The notes under the pieces: model-generated
Database searches by the model: none
The model's input: only the letters and a program-made list of their open reading frames with translations
Told to the model about the DNA's origin: nothing
Source: Alkalinema sp. FACHB-956
Lineage (GTDB): Bacteria > Cyanobacteriota > Cyanobacteriia > Leptolyngbyales > Leptolyngbyaceae
NCBI RefSeq assembly: GCF_014697025.1
Contig: NZ_JACJRC010000026.1
Location: forward strand, 1 to 64,000
Direction of reading: 5' to 3'
Length of the DNA stretch: 64,000 nt
Shown here: positions 33,557-42,751 of the stretch, in pieces
How positions within the stretch are numbered: the stretch's first letter is position 1
Layout of the letters: every line of letters starts with the position of its first letter
Made by a program: the position numbers and the translations under genes

Positions 33557-34585
33557 TTACTTTTGGCTGATATTAGCCGGTGTAATTTCAGCGTATTGCT
33601 CCGGAGTGAGTAAGGCCTCACTCACATTGACCTGCTTAGGAATCACACCATTCTTAAAGAAGTAATCAGCGACGCGTTGCTGTTCCTTGATCAGATCTGG
33701 GCTAATGGCTCTCCGTCCAAAGGTGCGTCGATCGACAATGCGTTTTGCCACATCTAAATCCACCTTTTGAGCCTCAGCATAAATCTTGATGAACTCATCT
33801 CGATTTCGCTCGGCCCACTGATCAACATTCTCAATTTCTTGGACGATGTGTTTCAAGAGCCCAATATTTTCCTGGGCCCAAGGTTTGTATGCAACGTAAT
33901 AGCCCCCTGGAGACTGAATCCCAACTGAATCTCGGATCACCCGAATTTTGTTGAATTTCTCAGCGATCGCATAATGGGGATCTCCCGTCGCCCAAACTCC
34001 AATCTTATCGGCCAAGAACGCTCCCCGAGCTTCCACATTCGACAAGCTCTTGATATTAATGTCTTTAATCCCTAAACCAGCCTCTTCTAACGCACGGAGA
34101 ATCAGATAATGGGAGGCAGAGGCGGCTTGGAACACGACATCCTTGCCTTTAATATCCCGCACCGATTTAATTGGCGAATCCGGGGGTACAGCAATCACAC
34201 TCCCTCTTCCGGTTTCCGGTGTGGTTTTTGCACCGACAATGTAAACGATCGGCCCGCCAGATGCTTGGGTAAAAATGGGAGGCGTTTCACCCACTGAGCC
34301 AATGTCAATCCTGCCAATTTTCAGGGCCTCCATCAGTTGAGGCCCTTGGGCAAACTGTGACCACTCTACTTTCACGCCTAGGGGTTCTAGCTTCTTTTCG
34401 AGTGCACGGGAAATCTTGAGAATATCACCGGAGGTCTGAAATCCAACTCGCAGCACATTTGCTTTAAAGTTCTTAGCCCCCCCTTGAGCGAGACCCTTCG
34501 ATGCCAATACTGTGGAAAACCCGATCGCGCCTGGCACAATTAGATGATTAAACTTACGCCGGGAAATGTTGAATTGGGAACCCAT
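33557..34585 (-). CDS. ssuA: Aliphatic sulfonate ABC transporter substrate-binding protein (orphan)
   Basis: A 342-residue SsuA-type binding protein. The N-terminus has a twin-arginine-like SRRKFNHLIVPGAIGFS (9-25) and a cleavage-like LAQG near 34, with no lipobox. The body has LRVGFQTSGDILKISRALEK, VEWSQFAQGPQLMEALKIG and SVGETPPIFTQASGGP, all SsuA hallmarks. It differs from the lipoprotein SsuA at 17757 in export signal, so the two may serve different substrates with one importer. No permease or ATPase gene lies in the same transcription unit. Confidence 0.9.
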   Translation of the reverse strand: MGSQFNISRRKFNHLIVPGAIGFSTVLASKGLAQGGAKNFKANVLRVGFQTSGDILKISRALEKKLEPLGVKVEWSQFAQGPQLMEALKIGRIDIGSVGETPPIFTQASGGPIVYIVGAKTTPETGRGSVIAVPPDSPIKSVRDIKGKDVVFQAASASHYLILRALEEAGLGIKDINIKSLSNVEARGAFLADKIGVWATGDPHYAIAEKFNKIRVIRDSVGIQSPGGYYVAYKPWAQENIGLLKHIVQEIENVDQWAERNRDEFIKIYAEAQKVDLDVAKRIVDRRTFGRRAISPDLIKEQQRVADYFFKNGVIPKQVNVSEALLTPEQYAEITPANISQK

Positions 34586-34972
34586 GATTCATCTAACCTC
34601 AAAATACACAAATTGCTGTCAAAAATGACTGAGCCAAAAAGTAACTTGAACGTATAACTTGAACGTGATTGAGCAAAACAAACCAAGAGAGACTAGGAAA
34701 AATTGACTGTGAACTAACGCAATTCTGAGCCAACGCAATTCTGAACCAATGCAATTCTGATCAGCTCTGATCAGCTACAAAATTCGAATCAACTACAAAT
34801 GAGTCAAGATGTCACATATTTTGATTAGAAAACTCATCACAACTCTTCGCAAACAGAGGCTTTTCAATCACACGATTGCAGAGCTTTCAAGCTTATTATC
34901 GTACTTCCTGGAGATTCTCTCAGTATATTCAGCAGCAATAATTTTGTACTTTAAATACAATTTGGCTCCGTA
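34586..34972. other. Intergenic spacer upstream of the orphan ssuA
   Basis: No gene recognised in these 387 bases. It contains short duplicated stretches (AACGCAATTCTGA-type units around 34715-34762; TGATCAGCT repeats around 34758-34780). The promoter of ssuA should lie here. Confidence 0.5.
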
Positions 34973-35785
34973 TTACACTCCCGGTGTTGTCCCCCCATCT
35001 ACGAGGATTTCGGCCCCTGTAATTGAAGCCGCTAAATCTGACACGAGAAATAAAACCAGGTTGGCAATTTCTTCAGGTGGGATAATGCGCCCCAGGGGAA
35101 TGCTACGGAGAATCTCAGCCTTGTACTGCTCTACCGAAATTCCTAAGGATTGAGAGGTTTGCTCTGCCAAGTGTTCTGCCCGTTCTGTCGCGGTGAGTCC
35201 TGGGGAAATGGCATTAATGCGAATGTTGTACTGTGCCAATTCCTTGGAAATTCCGCGAGTAAAATTCAGTAAGGCTGCATTGGTGGTGCCACCGGGAAGA
35301 AAATTAGCCCGAGGTGTTCGTCCAGCGCCGCCAACAATGTTAATAATTTGTCCGTTCCGACGCTCAATCAAATCGGGAACGATCGCCCGGACGAGGCGAA
35401 TATATCCCAGCAATTTCAGATTCCATGCCTCTACAAACGCATCATCCCCCAGGTCTAGAAAGGATCCAGCCCGAGCGGAGCCTGCATTATTGACCAAGAT
35501 ATCAACTTGCCCGAAGTGTGAGAGGGTCTGACTGACAATCTTCTCGATGCCTTCTGCTTGGCTCACGTCCGCTGAGATAGCAATCACATCCCCGATCGGC
35601 TGACTGGCTGAGGTTGGCGAAAGTTCACGAATACTATTCACCGCTTGCTCTAACCGTTCTGGATTGCGTGCGGCGATCGCGACTTTGACTCCTTCGCGGT
35701 AGAGAGCCTTCGCGGTTGCCAAGCCAATCCCTGCACTCCCACCTGTGACAATTGCGGTTTTACCATTTAACCCAAATTCCACCAT
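34973..35785 (-). CDS. SDR-family protein with substituted catalytic residues
   Basis: A 270-residue short-chain dehydrogenase/reductase fold. The cofactor loop TGGSAGIG (14-21) and NNAG (99-102) are intact, and SPGLTATERAE is present. The active-site YxxxK is replaced by Gly165 and Asn169 (PGGTTNAALLNFTRG), and the usual catalytic Ser strand reads INIVGGAGR with no Ser. The protein should bind NAD(P) but is unlikely to work by normal SDR chemistry. The start is ATG 35785; the 44 upstream codons in frame do not resemble the family. It is transcribed divergently from the small secreted-protein gene. Confidence 0.85.
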   Translation of the reverse strand: MVEFGLNGKTAIVTGGSAGIGLATAKALYREGVKVAIAARNPERLEQAVNSIRELSPTSASQPIGDVIAISADVSQAEGIEKIVSQTLSHFGQVDILVNNAGSARAGSFLDLGDDAFVEAWNLKLLGYIRLVRAIVPDLIERRNGQIINIVGGAGRTPRANFLPGGTTNAALLNFTRGISKELAQYNIRINAISPGLTATERAEHLAEQTSQSLGISVEQYKAEILRSIPLGRIIPPEEIANLVLFLVSDLAASITGAEILVDGGTTPGV

Positions 35786-35939
35786 TAGCTTTGACCTTCT
35801 TCGCAATATTGTTGGAAAAATTGTTTGACAGGTTCTCAGGAGATTCCAACTACTTTGAAGTGACGGGGTAATCTCCATAAACTCCTGCGAATATTGAGAA
35901 ATTAAAAATTTTCCCAAAAGTCCTAGAACCTGATTAAAT

Positions 35940-35955
35940 TCCCTAAATTTAGGGA
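35940..35955. promoter_or_regulatory. 16-bp perfect palindrome in a divergent promoter region
   Basis: TCCCTAAATTTAGGGA reads identically on both strands. It lies between the divergent SDR gene (start 35785) and the secreted-protein gene (start 36047), about 90 bases from the latter. A regulator operator is a reasonable guess; no regulator gene is adjacent. Confidence 0.45.
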
Positions 35956-36046
35956 TGAAAAATTAGGAAAAATTGTTGAAACTAGTAGTAGGGATCTGGC
36001 AAGTTCCTAACTACTGTTTCAACAATTCAAAACTGAGAGAACCGAA

Positions 36047-36397
36047 ATGAAACTGTTAACCTCTACAACTCTGTCGGCTGCTTTGCTGTTGGCGATCGTT
36101 CCGACTGCCTTGGCTACTGGAGAACCCTCAGCTGTAACGAGCCAAGTCACCCCTCCTGTGACCCTGGTTCAATTGGCACAACAAGGCTACCTGACTCAGC
36201 AAGGGATTCCCTCCAATGGAGATCTGGTTTATGCAGTGCAAATCGGTCGAATTACTCCAGAGACCCTTGTACAAGCAGGGATTCAAGCAGGACAAGTTCC
36301 ATCGGATACGTTGCAAAATGAAGCCTATCTGAATGTTGTTCGAGAACAGCTCCGAGACTTGATTTCTATGACCTTGAGCAAAAATATTGCCCCCTAG
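36047..36397 (+). CDS. Small secreted protein of unknown function
   Basis: A 116-residue protein with a clear Sec signal peptide (residues 1-23, ending TALATG). The mature part is about 90 residues, Gln- and Val-rich, with two similar segments (VQLAQQGYLTQQGIP and VYAVQIGRITPETLVQAG). There is no cysteine and no recognised domain. GAGAACCGAA precedes ATG. It is followed by a strong rho-independent terminator, so it is a single-gene unit. Confidence 0.7.
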   Translation: MKLLTSTTLSAALLLAIVPTALATGEPSAVTSQVTPPVTLVQLAQQGYLTQQGIPSNGDLVYAVQIGRITPETLVQAGIQAGQVPSDTLQNEAYLNVVREQLRDLISMTLSKNIAP

Positions 36398-37969
36398 GGA
36401 TAATGCTCACTGGATAAAGACCTCAAGTATAAAGATCCAAGTCTCAAGACCGGGCAATGTTACCCATTTAACGTCGCCCATTCAATCTACGTCAGCGTGT
36501 GATGAATAGCGCTAAGGTAGATTCATGCCAATCTTTGAGTGAGTTAATCCATTTGAGTGAGTTGATCCAAATGATTGACTCACTTTTTTGTGAGTGGTTC
36601 GATCTTTGAGTAGTCTGATTTTTGAGTGGTCTGACAAGTAGCGGTAGATCCTAGTAAGTTTACACGACATAAATGGATACGAGGCTTGTACGATCGCCTA
36701 TCCGGTGCAGGGACAAAATGAACAATGTACAAACTGTGTAACAGTCCAAGCTAACAGTCCGGGCTAACAGTCCAGACTGTATAATCCAATCCCATACCTA
36801 TCGAGACCCTAGATACCTGCAAGAAACCTAACAGAGTAAAAGTTTCCTGCGTGGATTAGCATGAACCTTCCTACAATCCAGACAACTAGTACAGAGACTG
36901 AGTACAAGAGTTTAGTACAAGAGTTTAGTACAAGAGCTTAGTACAAAAACTGAGTCCAGCAAGTCCAGGGCAGAATGTCTAGCGCAAAAGGTTCAGGGCG
37001 GAGAACCACAATGGAATCCACGGCTGGAATCCACGGCTGGAATCCACGGTTTATCTATCGGATTAGTAGACTTAGGATAATGTCCCACACATTACTTGTG
37101 AAGACAAGCCTTGCCGTTAACATAAAACGTGTATTCTAAATCACATTATTTGACAGCTGAGCCTATGGCTGAGTCACCGATCGAGTCCATGGGCGTCAAG
37201 TTCAAAAATTACTTTTAGTCAGAAGTTTTTCTCAAAAATTGTTGTTTTTGGTGGCTAATTGTCAATTGTTATCAAATTAAATCTTTCTTCGCGATTAATC
37301 TTGCCTTTTTCAAGACCCTATGCAACGATGAACTCTACGGTTACCTCGGTAATCCTATCGGTTTAGTGTAGATTTGTCCTTCCCCAATTCAGCCTCGATC
37401 GCCCTGTGCATTGAGCGAATAACTAACCCGTCATTGTGATCCATCATTAGGCTGCTGAGAATCTGTAGGGTACGACAGACTGGCAGGCTGATGGATGGTA
37501 ATGGGTAGATGACACCCAGTAGACAGTAATTAGCAGACAGTAATCAGTAGATAGCAATATTGAGATGACAATTCGTAGATGGCAGGTAGTTCGTACCGTA
37601 GACGGTAATTCGTAGACGGTAATTCAATGGCCATTTAGTAATGATATCAACTTGCTATTAAATGGCGATCCACTGCGATCGACAGGGTATTGCTCGCTAT
37701 CAATATTGTGCTCTACATCAGACTAGACAATCTTCAAAATTGCAAGATGGACTTTTGAAAAATTGCAAGGATTGAAATGTGACACCTGTGAAGGTGATTG
37801 CCCGGAGAAGTCATTGGAAGTCACTTAAAACTTCGAAATCACTTAAAACTTTTGAAGTCACTTAAAACTGCTGACAGTTGCTGAAACCGTTGTTGAAAAT
37901 TGCTAGCTCTTAACTTAAAAGCTAGTTGGACATCCTTTTGTATGTGAATCCGTGTTGTGAGGCATCGTA
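36398..37969. other. Repeat-rich 1.6-kb intergenic region upstream of the porin
   Basis: Apart from the terminator at 36557 there is no supported gene. The region contains many short direct repeats: CTAACAGTCC units near 36755-36775, AGTTTAGTACAAG units near 36905-36950, GGAATCCACGGCT units near 37012-37050, GACAGTAAT/GACGGTAATTCGTA units near 37515-37625 and AGTCACTTAAAACT units near 37815-37870. A 30-codon minus-strand frame (37355-37447) has protein-like composition but no family. The length suggests a long porin leader or decayed sequence. Confidence 0.55.
36557..36589 (+). terminator. Rho-independent terminator of the secreted-protein gene
   Basis: The arms GTGAGTTGATC (36557-36567) and GATTGACTCAC (36573-36583) form an 11-bp stem with two G-U pairs and a 5-base loop, followed directly by six T (36584-36589). 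Confidence 0.85.
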
Positions 37970-39880
37970 ATGAATCTTCAGTCGTCCGTTAGTCATCGTT
38001 CACCATTTCCTTTGAAAAAAGTTCGCCTAGGGCGTGGCATGACCACCTCCCTTGGGTTGAGCCTACTGATCACAACATTGTCAACAGTCTTGTCAACAGT
38101 CTTGTCAACGGCACTGTCCGTTGTGGTATCTGACTCCTTTGCGATCGCCTCAGACAAGATCGCCTCAGACAAGATCGCCTCAGATAAGATCGTTTCAGGT
38201 AAGCCAGAGTCAGCCCTGCCTTCCTCACTTCCCCCCTCCGGTCAAGCTCCCCAGGACTCGGACTCTCTGAAAGCTGACTCATCTAGAATTCCCCAAACCC
38301 AGCCTCCGCAATCCCTGCTATCTGCCCTCACCAATGCAGATTCGATCGGAGGCCCAGGGGATGGGACGTTGGGAAATGAGGGCTTAGGACAAGTCACGTC
38401 TGTTTCCCAATTGTCAGATGTCAAACCAACGGATTGGGCATTTCAGGCATTACAGTCCTTGGTCGAGCGGTATGGGGTGATTGCTGGATACCCCGATAGA
38501 ACCTACCGAGGCAATCGAGCCCTCACGCGCTATGAGTTTGCCGCTGGACTCAATGCAACCTTAGATCGCATCAATGAGTTGCTATCAGCAACAACTAAGG
38601 ATTTGGTGCGGAAGGAAGACTTGGTAACCTTACAGAAGTTGCAGGAAGAATTTGCAGCGGAACTGAGTACTTTGCGAGGCCGAATTGATAAGCTTGAAGC
38701 AAAGACGGCAACCTTAGAGAAGCAACAATTTAGCACAACAACGAAGCTGCGTGGGAGTGCAACTTTTCTGGTTGGGGATACCTTTGGCGATCGGGCAAAC
38801 AATACACCTGCCAAGGATACTAGCGATCAAACCAATACCTTCGCTGCCTATGATGTTCGCCTAGATTTGCAGACTAGCTTTACGGGCAAAGATTTGCTGA
38901 ATACAGGTTTTCGGGCAACCAATGTCCCTGAACCCGGCATTGCGAACCTCGCTGGAACCCAAATGACACGATCGAGTTTCGATGGTTCAGGATCCTTTGG
39001 GGATAATGCGTTTTATTTAGCGCGACTTTATTATCGATTTCCAGTTGGGGATAAGTTGACCGTCTGGGTGGGCCCGCGTGCATTGCAACCAGCGGTTTCT
39101 GTGCCAACGCTCAATCCCTTGGTGGGTGGGGCGAATGGAGCGACTTCCCGCTTTGCAATTTTCAACCACACTGTGTATCGACCGGGCTTTGATGGGGCGG
39201 GAGCCGCCTTAGCCTATCAGTTGAATCCGCAGCTACGCTTGAATTTTTCCTATATTGCTGACGGTACCCAAGCCAATTCACCAGAACAGGGTCGTGGGTT
39301 ATTCGGGAGCAATAATTTTGTCCTTGGCCAAATCACCTATTCCCCATCTAAAGCTCTGGACGTTGCCTTTACCTATAGCCGCAAGTACTTTGGTTCCAAC
39401 ACCGGGTTTAACCTGACTGGGGGGACTGGTAGCACCTTTGCGAGAAACCCCTTTGAGCAAAATGCAACGGTTTCAGATAACTTTGGTTTGCAATTCAATT
39501 GGCGTACCAGTCCTACTTTTCAGTTAGGTGGATGGTTCGGGTATACCCAAGCCCATCAAGTGAGAGGTCGGAGCAATGATGCCACGATCGTGCATGGAGC
39601 TGTCTTCCTAGCGTTTCCTGATCTGTTTGCTAAGGGGAACTTGGGTGGATTTATTATTGGGGTTCCGCCCAAAGTCACGAGCAATGAATACCGGCCCCGA
39701 GCAGGTGCAGCTAGACGTCAGGATGTGGATACCTCTCTGCATTTAGAGGCGTTCTACACCTTCCGGGTCACCAATGGAGTGACGGTGACTCCCAGCGTGT
39801 ACGTGATCACCAATCCAGAGCATAATGCTGCCAATGATGCCATTTGGGTGGGAGCTCTCCGTACCAACTTCTCCTTCTAA
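37970..39880 (+). CDS. SLH-domain OprB-type outer-membrane porin
   Basis: A 636-residue cyanobacterial porin. A signal-like segment lies near 25-55, a low-complexity linker follows, an SLH domain spans about 148-205 (PTDWAFQALQSLVERYGVIAGYPD and TRYEFAAGLNATLDRI), then a coiled coil (about 205-250, ending LEAKTATLEKQQ), and an OprB-like beta-barrel ends in the terminal aromatic NFSF. Such porins anchor to pericellular polymer by the SLH domain and pass small solutes, including iron and organic anions. The N-terminal part carries two in-frame microduplications. It has its own terminator. In this context it could admit sulfonates, but that is inference. Confidence 0.92.
   Translation: MNLQSSVSHRSPFPLKKVRLGRGMTTSLGLSLLITTLSTVLSTVLSTALSVVVSDSFAIASDKIASDKIASDKIVSGKPESALPSSLPPSGQAPQDSDSLKADSSRIPQTQPPQSLLSALTNADSIGGPGDGTLGNEGLGQVTSVSQLSDVKPTDWAFQALQSLVERYGVIAGYPDRTYRGNRALTRYEFAAGLNATLDRINELLSATTKDLVRKEDLVTLQKLQEEFAAELSTLRGRIDKLEAKTATLEKQQFSTTTKLRGSATFLVGDTFGDRANNTPAKDTSDQTNTFAAYDVRLDLQTSFTGKDLLNTGFRATNVPEPGIANLAGTQMTRSSFDGSGSFGDNAFYLARLYYRFPVGDKLTVWVGPRALQPAVSVPTLNPLVGGANGATSRFAIFNHTVYRPGFDGAGAALAYQLNPQLRLNFSYIADGTQANSPEQGRGLFGSNNFVLGQITYSPSKALDVAFTYSRKYFGSNTGFNLTGGTGSTFARNPFEQNATVSDNFGLQFNWRTSPTFQLGGWFGYTQAHQVRGRSNDATIVHGAVFLAFPDLFAKGNLGGFIIGVPPKVTSNEYRPRAGAARRQDVDTSLHLEAFYTFRVTNGVTVTPSVYVITNPEHNAANDAIWVGALRTNFSF
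38078..38113. repeat. 12-bp in-frame tandem repeat in the porin signal region
   Basis: TTGTCAACAGTC occurs at 38078-38089 and 38090-38101, with a variant at 38102-38113, encoding repeated Leu-Ser-Thr-Val/Ala. Confidence 0.85.
38144..38203. repeat. 15-bp in-frame tandem repeat in the porin linker
   Basis: ATCGCCTCAGACAAG occurs at 38144 and 38159, with variants at 38174 and 38189, encoding four IASDK-like pentapeptides after the signal segment. Confidence 0.9.
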
Positions 39881-39941
39881 TGGCTACCTAGCAGGCTAAT
39901 GGGTCTCTAGCAGGTCGTTTGATTTTTCCCTTCTAGTGTTT

Positions 39942-40021
39942 ACCCCTTCCTTTCCCAGATCTCTGAATTAGTTGTTGAATTAACTTCTGAACTAATCTGA
40001 GTCGGGCGGAAAGGAAGGGGT
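39942..40021 (+). terminator. Rho-independent terminator of the porin gene
   Basis: ACCCCTTCCTTTCC (39942-39955) pairs perfectly with GGAAAGGAAGGGGT (40008-40021), and CTTTTTT follows. The long loop holds a second inverted repeat (ATTAGTT ... AACTAAT), so the structure is a large nested hairpin. Confidence 0.85.
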
Positions 40022-40172
40022 CTTTTTTGATCTAATTTGATCTAACGGTGCGGATTTTTCTGTGGGGATTTTTGCCTATGTTTAATGCTGAGTTTAATGC
40101 TGGTTTAATGCTGACCTGTGTTGCTAGTAGAGTTCCTACGGTCTGTCCTACTCTTTCCTGCGGGGCAACTGC

Positions 40173-42041
40173 TTACCGGATGGAGATCACCGCTTTCTGG
40201 TTGTCTTCCTCGGGCAAGAACCCACCGGCCTGCATCATCCATAGGCGATGGTAAGCCCCCCCAAGGGCTAATAATTGGGCATGGGTTCCATCTTCAATAA
40301 TCTGGCCTTGGTCAAACACAAGAATCCGATCGAGATGGGCGATCGTAGATAGCCGATGGGCTACAACAATCACCGTTTTATTGGCCATTGCGACATCCAG
40401 CGTTTCTTGGATGGCTTTTTCTGTAATCGAATCTAGGCTCGAAGTTGCTTCATCCAAAATCAAGATCGGTGCATCTTTGAGAATCACGCGGGCGATCGCA
40501 ATGCGCTGCCGTTGGCCACCGGACAATTTAACGCCCCGTTCCCCCACCAAGGAATCGTAACCCTCGGACATGGGCACAATAAAATCATGGGCGTAGGCTT
40601 TGCGGGTTGCCTCAATGATTTCTGCTTCCGTGGCATCCAAACGTCCGTAGCGGATGTTGTCCCACAGGGTCCGGTGAAACAGTGAGGGATCTTGAGGAAT
40701 GAGGCTAATCTGGCCGTGGAGGGCATCCTGGGACATGTCGCGGATATCGACCCCGTCAATTAAAATTTGGCCTGAGAGGGGATCAAATAATCGCAAAATC
40801 AGATTAACAAAACTGGACTTGCCAGAACCGGAAAAGCCTACCAATCCAACGCGCTGACCGGGGTGAATGGTAACGGATAGGTTTTTAAAGACCTGTTTTT
40901 CAGGGGAGTAGCCGAAATTAACTTGACGAAACTCAATACTGCCTTGGGTGATGGGATGGTCGATCGCGGCCTCTCGATCGATAATTTCGTGGGGCTGGAT
41001 AATCGTACCGACCCCATTACTGACGTTACCCACATGTTCAAAAAATTCGAGAAAGCGTTTACTTAAGTTCCGGGCCTCACTAATCAGGAGTAGCGAGAGA
41101 CTAGTTGCCACCACAAAATCCGCTGCTACAATCTTTCCCTGACTCCACAGCGACAGTGAGTAATACACCGTGCCAATTTTGAGGATGGCGGCGGAAATAA
41201 ACTGAAACCAACGAATTCGCTCGGAATACCCATTGGATTTTCTGACTTCCTTCAATTCACGCCGGAGTTGTTCGTTCAAGTAACGCCGTTCAAACCCAAG
41301 GCGGGCAAATAGCTTTGTATTCATCAAGTTAGTGACAGCATCTACAATGATCCCCGTGGTATCACTGCGGGCGGCGGCGGCTTTGCGGGCATAGATCCGG
41401 CAGCGCATAGCCAACCAAAAGGAAATGGTGATAAACAAAACGGCCCAGGTGCCCACAAAGGCTGCGAGGGGGGGATAGGCCCGGTATAGTAAGGTCGTTG
41501 AAACGATGTATCCAATGATGACGGGCATAAACTCAGAAATCAGCATCTGTAGCGTCTGAGTTACGCCGAGGGACGTTTCACTAATGCGGTGGGCTAAGGC
41601 TCCTGCAAAACTGCTGCTCAAATAGCGGTGGGAATGGTGCTGCAAGTAAGCATAGAGCGATCGCACAATCTGTTGACGATGGATGGGATGGCGAATCGTT
41701 TGTAAGAGACCCGCAGAACGTCCAAAAACGACTTCCCCAAGACTCAAACTCATAAACAACAGTAGAGGTTGGCTGAGTCCGTCAACAATCAGTTTGCTAT
41801 CCCCAGCAGATTTCGTGACACTACGGATAATTTCGCCGATCGCGTAGGGCAACATAATGCCGCAGACGGTATGGAAAATCTCCAATGTAACGATCGCTGC
41901 ATACCAACCCCGAAATTGTTTGACAAAATAATAGATAAATCCAAAGGTTGTATTGGGCAAGGGTTGGACGCCCTCGGCTCGTTGGTAAGACGCTAAAGAA
42001 CGAGACGTTCGGTTTAGAAATCGACGATCGTGACGTATCAA
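40173..42041 (-). CDS. ABC exporter, fused transmembrane and ATPase domains (MsbA-like half-transporter)
   Basis: A 622-residue half-transporter. A six-helix type IV exporter transmembrane domain spans about 40-330; the nucleotide-binding domain follows from about 365. Walker A is GFSGSGKSS, the signature is LSGGQRQR, Walker B is ILILDE, and the switch His is in VVAHRLSTI. A TTG start at 42041 is preferred because GAGGGAGAG lies 6 bases upstream; an earlier in-frame TTG at 42068 has no such site. It overlaps nothing and lies about 30 bases after the HAD gene stop. The substrate is unknown. Confidence 0.88.
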   Translation of the reverse strand: MIRHDRRFLNRTSRSLASYQRAEGVQPLPNTTFGFIYYFVKQFRGWYAAIVTLEIFHTVCGIMLPYAIGEIIRSVTKSAGDSKLIVDGLSQPLLLFMSLSLGEVVFGRSAGLLQTIRHPIHRQQIVRSLYAYLQHHSHRYLSSSFAGALAHRISETSLGVTQTLQMLISEFMPVIIGYIVSTTLLYRAYPPLAAFVGTWAVLFITISFWLAMRCRIYARKAAAARSDTTGIIVDAVTNLMNTKLFARLGFERRYLNEQLRRELKEVRKSNGYSERIRWFQFISAAILKIGTVYYSLSLWSQGKIVAADFVVATSLSLLLISEARNLSKRFLEFFEHVGNVSNGVGTIIQPHEIIDREAAIDHPITQGSIEFRQVNFGYSPEKQVFKNLSVTIHPGQRVGLVGFSGSGKSSFVNLILRLFDPLSGQILIDGVDIRDMSQDALHGQISLIPQDPSLFHRTLWDNIRYGRLDATEAEIIEATRKAYAHDFIVPMSEGYDSLVGERGVKLSGGQRQRIAIARVILKDAPILILDEATSSLDSITEKAIQETLDVAMANKTVIVVAHRLSTIAHLDRILVFDQGQIIEDGTHAQLLALGGAYHRLWMMQAGGFLPEEDNQKAVISIR

Positions 42042-42070
42042 GGCAGACTCTCCCTCGTTATTGTCCAAAG

Positions 42071-42751
42071 TTATTGTCCAAAGTTATTGTCAAACTGTTG
42101 CAGAATGGCAGGAATCTCATGCAGATGGTCAATCGTGGCATCGGCGGTTGACGTTTCCAGCCAATAGAAATCCCGTTTCCAAATCGTCTTCATCCCAACC
42201 CCTTTTGCTCCCTCAATATCTGCTTTTGGATGATCCCCAATAAAAACACTGTGTTGGGCAGTGGTTCCCAATCGCTCTAAGGCTCGCCAAAAAATCTCCG
42301 GCTCCGGTTTTCTGACTTGTTCCACTTCCGAAATCAGGATGGTATCAAAGTAATCTCGAATGCCCAATCCATCGATCGAACGATTCTGAACATGCCCTAA
42401 CCCATTGGTCACAATCCCTAGCAAGTATCCTTGTTGTTTCAACTGATGCAACGTTTCGATGAGAAAGGGCAACGGAAGACAATGCCCCTGAAACTGAGTT
42501 TCGTAATCCTCAAGCAAGGCTTGCCAAGGAATCGCCTCAATGCCAAATTCCGCCACCAGCGCTTGATAAACCTGATCTTTCCCAGCGCGACCATGGCAGT
42601 CTAGCTCAATAAATCGACTCGTATAATCCGTTTTAGAGACGTGACTAAAAGCGCTAGAAAGCCGATCGTACTGGTTTGCAATGAACCGCTGAATCGATGC
42701 ATTGCGATCGAGCAAAGTATCATCCAAATCAAACAGAATTGCCTTCACCAT
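42071..42751 (-). CDS. HAD-superfamily hydrolase
   Basis: A 226-residue HAD-type phosphatase. Motif I is FDLDDTLLD (about 7-15), motif II is GIVTNGLG, motif III Lys is in VRKPEPEIF, and motif IV is IGDHPKADIEGA. The last residues (QQFDNNFGQ) are encoded in a 13-bp tandem repeat (TTATTGTCCAAAG) that runs across the boundary with the exporter gene. Its ATG directly abuts the TAA of the aldo/keto reductase gene, so the two form a tight pair. Substrate unknown; the HAD-IA group includes pyrimidine 5'-nucleotidases and haloacid dehalogenases. Confidence 0.88.
   Translation of the reverse strand: MVKAILFDLDDTLLDRNASIQRFIANQYDRLSSAFSHVSKTDYTSRFIELDCHGRAGKDQVYQALVAEFGIEAIPWQALLEDYETQFQGHCLPLPFLIETLHQLKQQGYLLGIVTNGLGHVQNRSIDGLGIRDYFDTILISEVEQVRKPEPEIFWRALERLGTTAQHSVFIGDHPKADIEGAKGVGMKTIWKRDFYWLETSTADATIDHLHEIPAILQQFDNNFGQ

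Noticed and set aside
34809-35153. Plus-strand frame of 114 codons overlapping the SDR 3' end
   Set aside because: Antisense to a recognisable SDR gene, and the noncoding part is AT-rich without a ribosome-binding site.
37355-37447. 30-codon minus-strand frame with protein-like composition in the porin leader
   Set aside because: Too short, no family resemblance and no ribosome-binding site seen; recorded only within the spacer entry.
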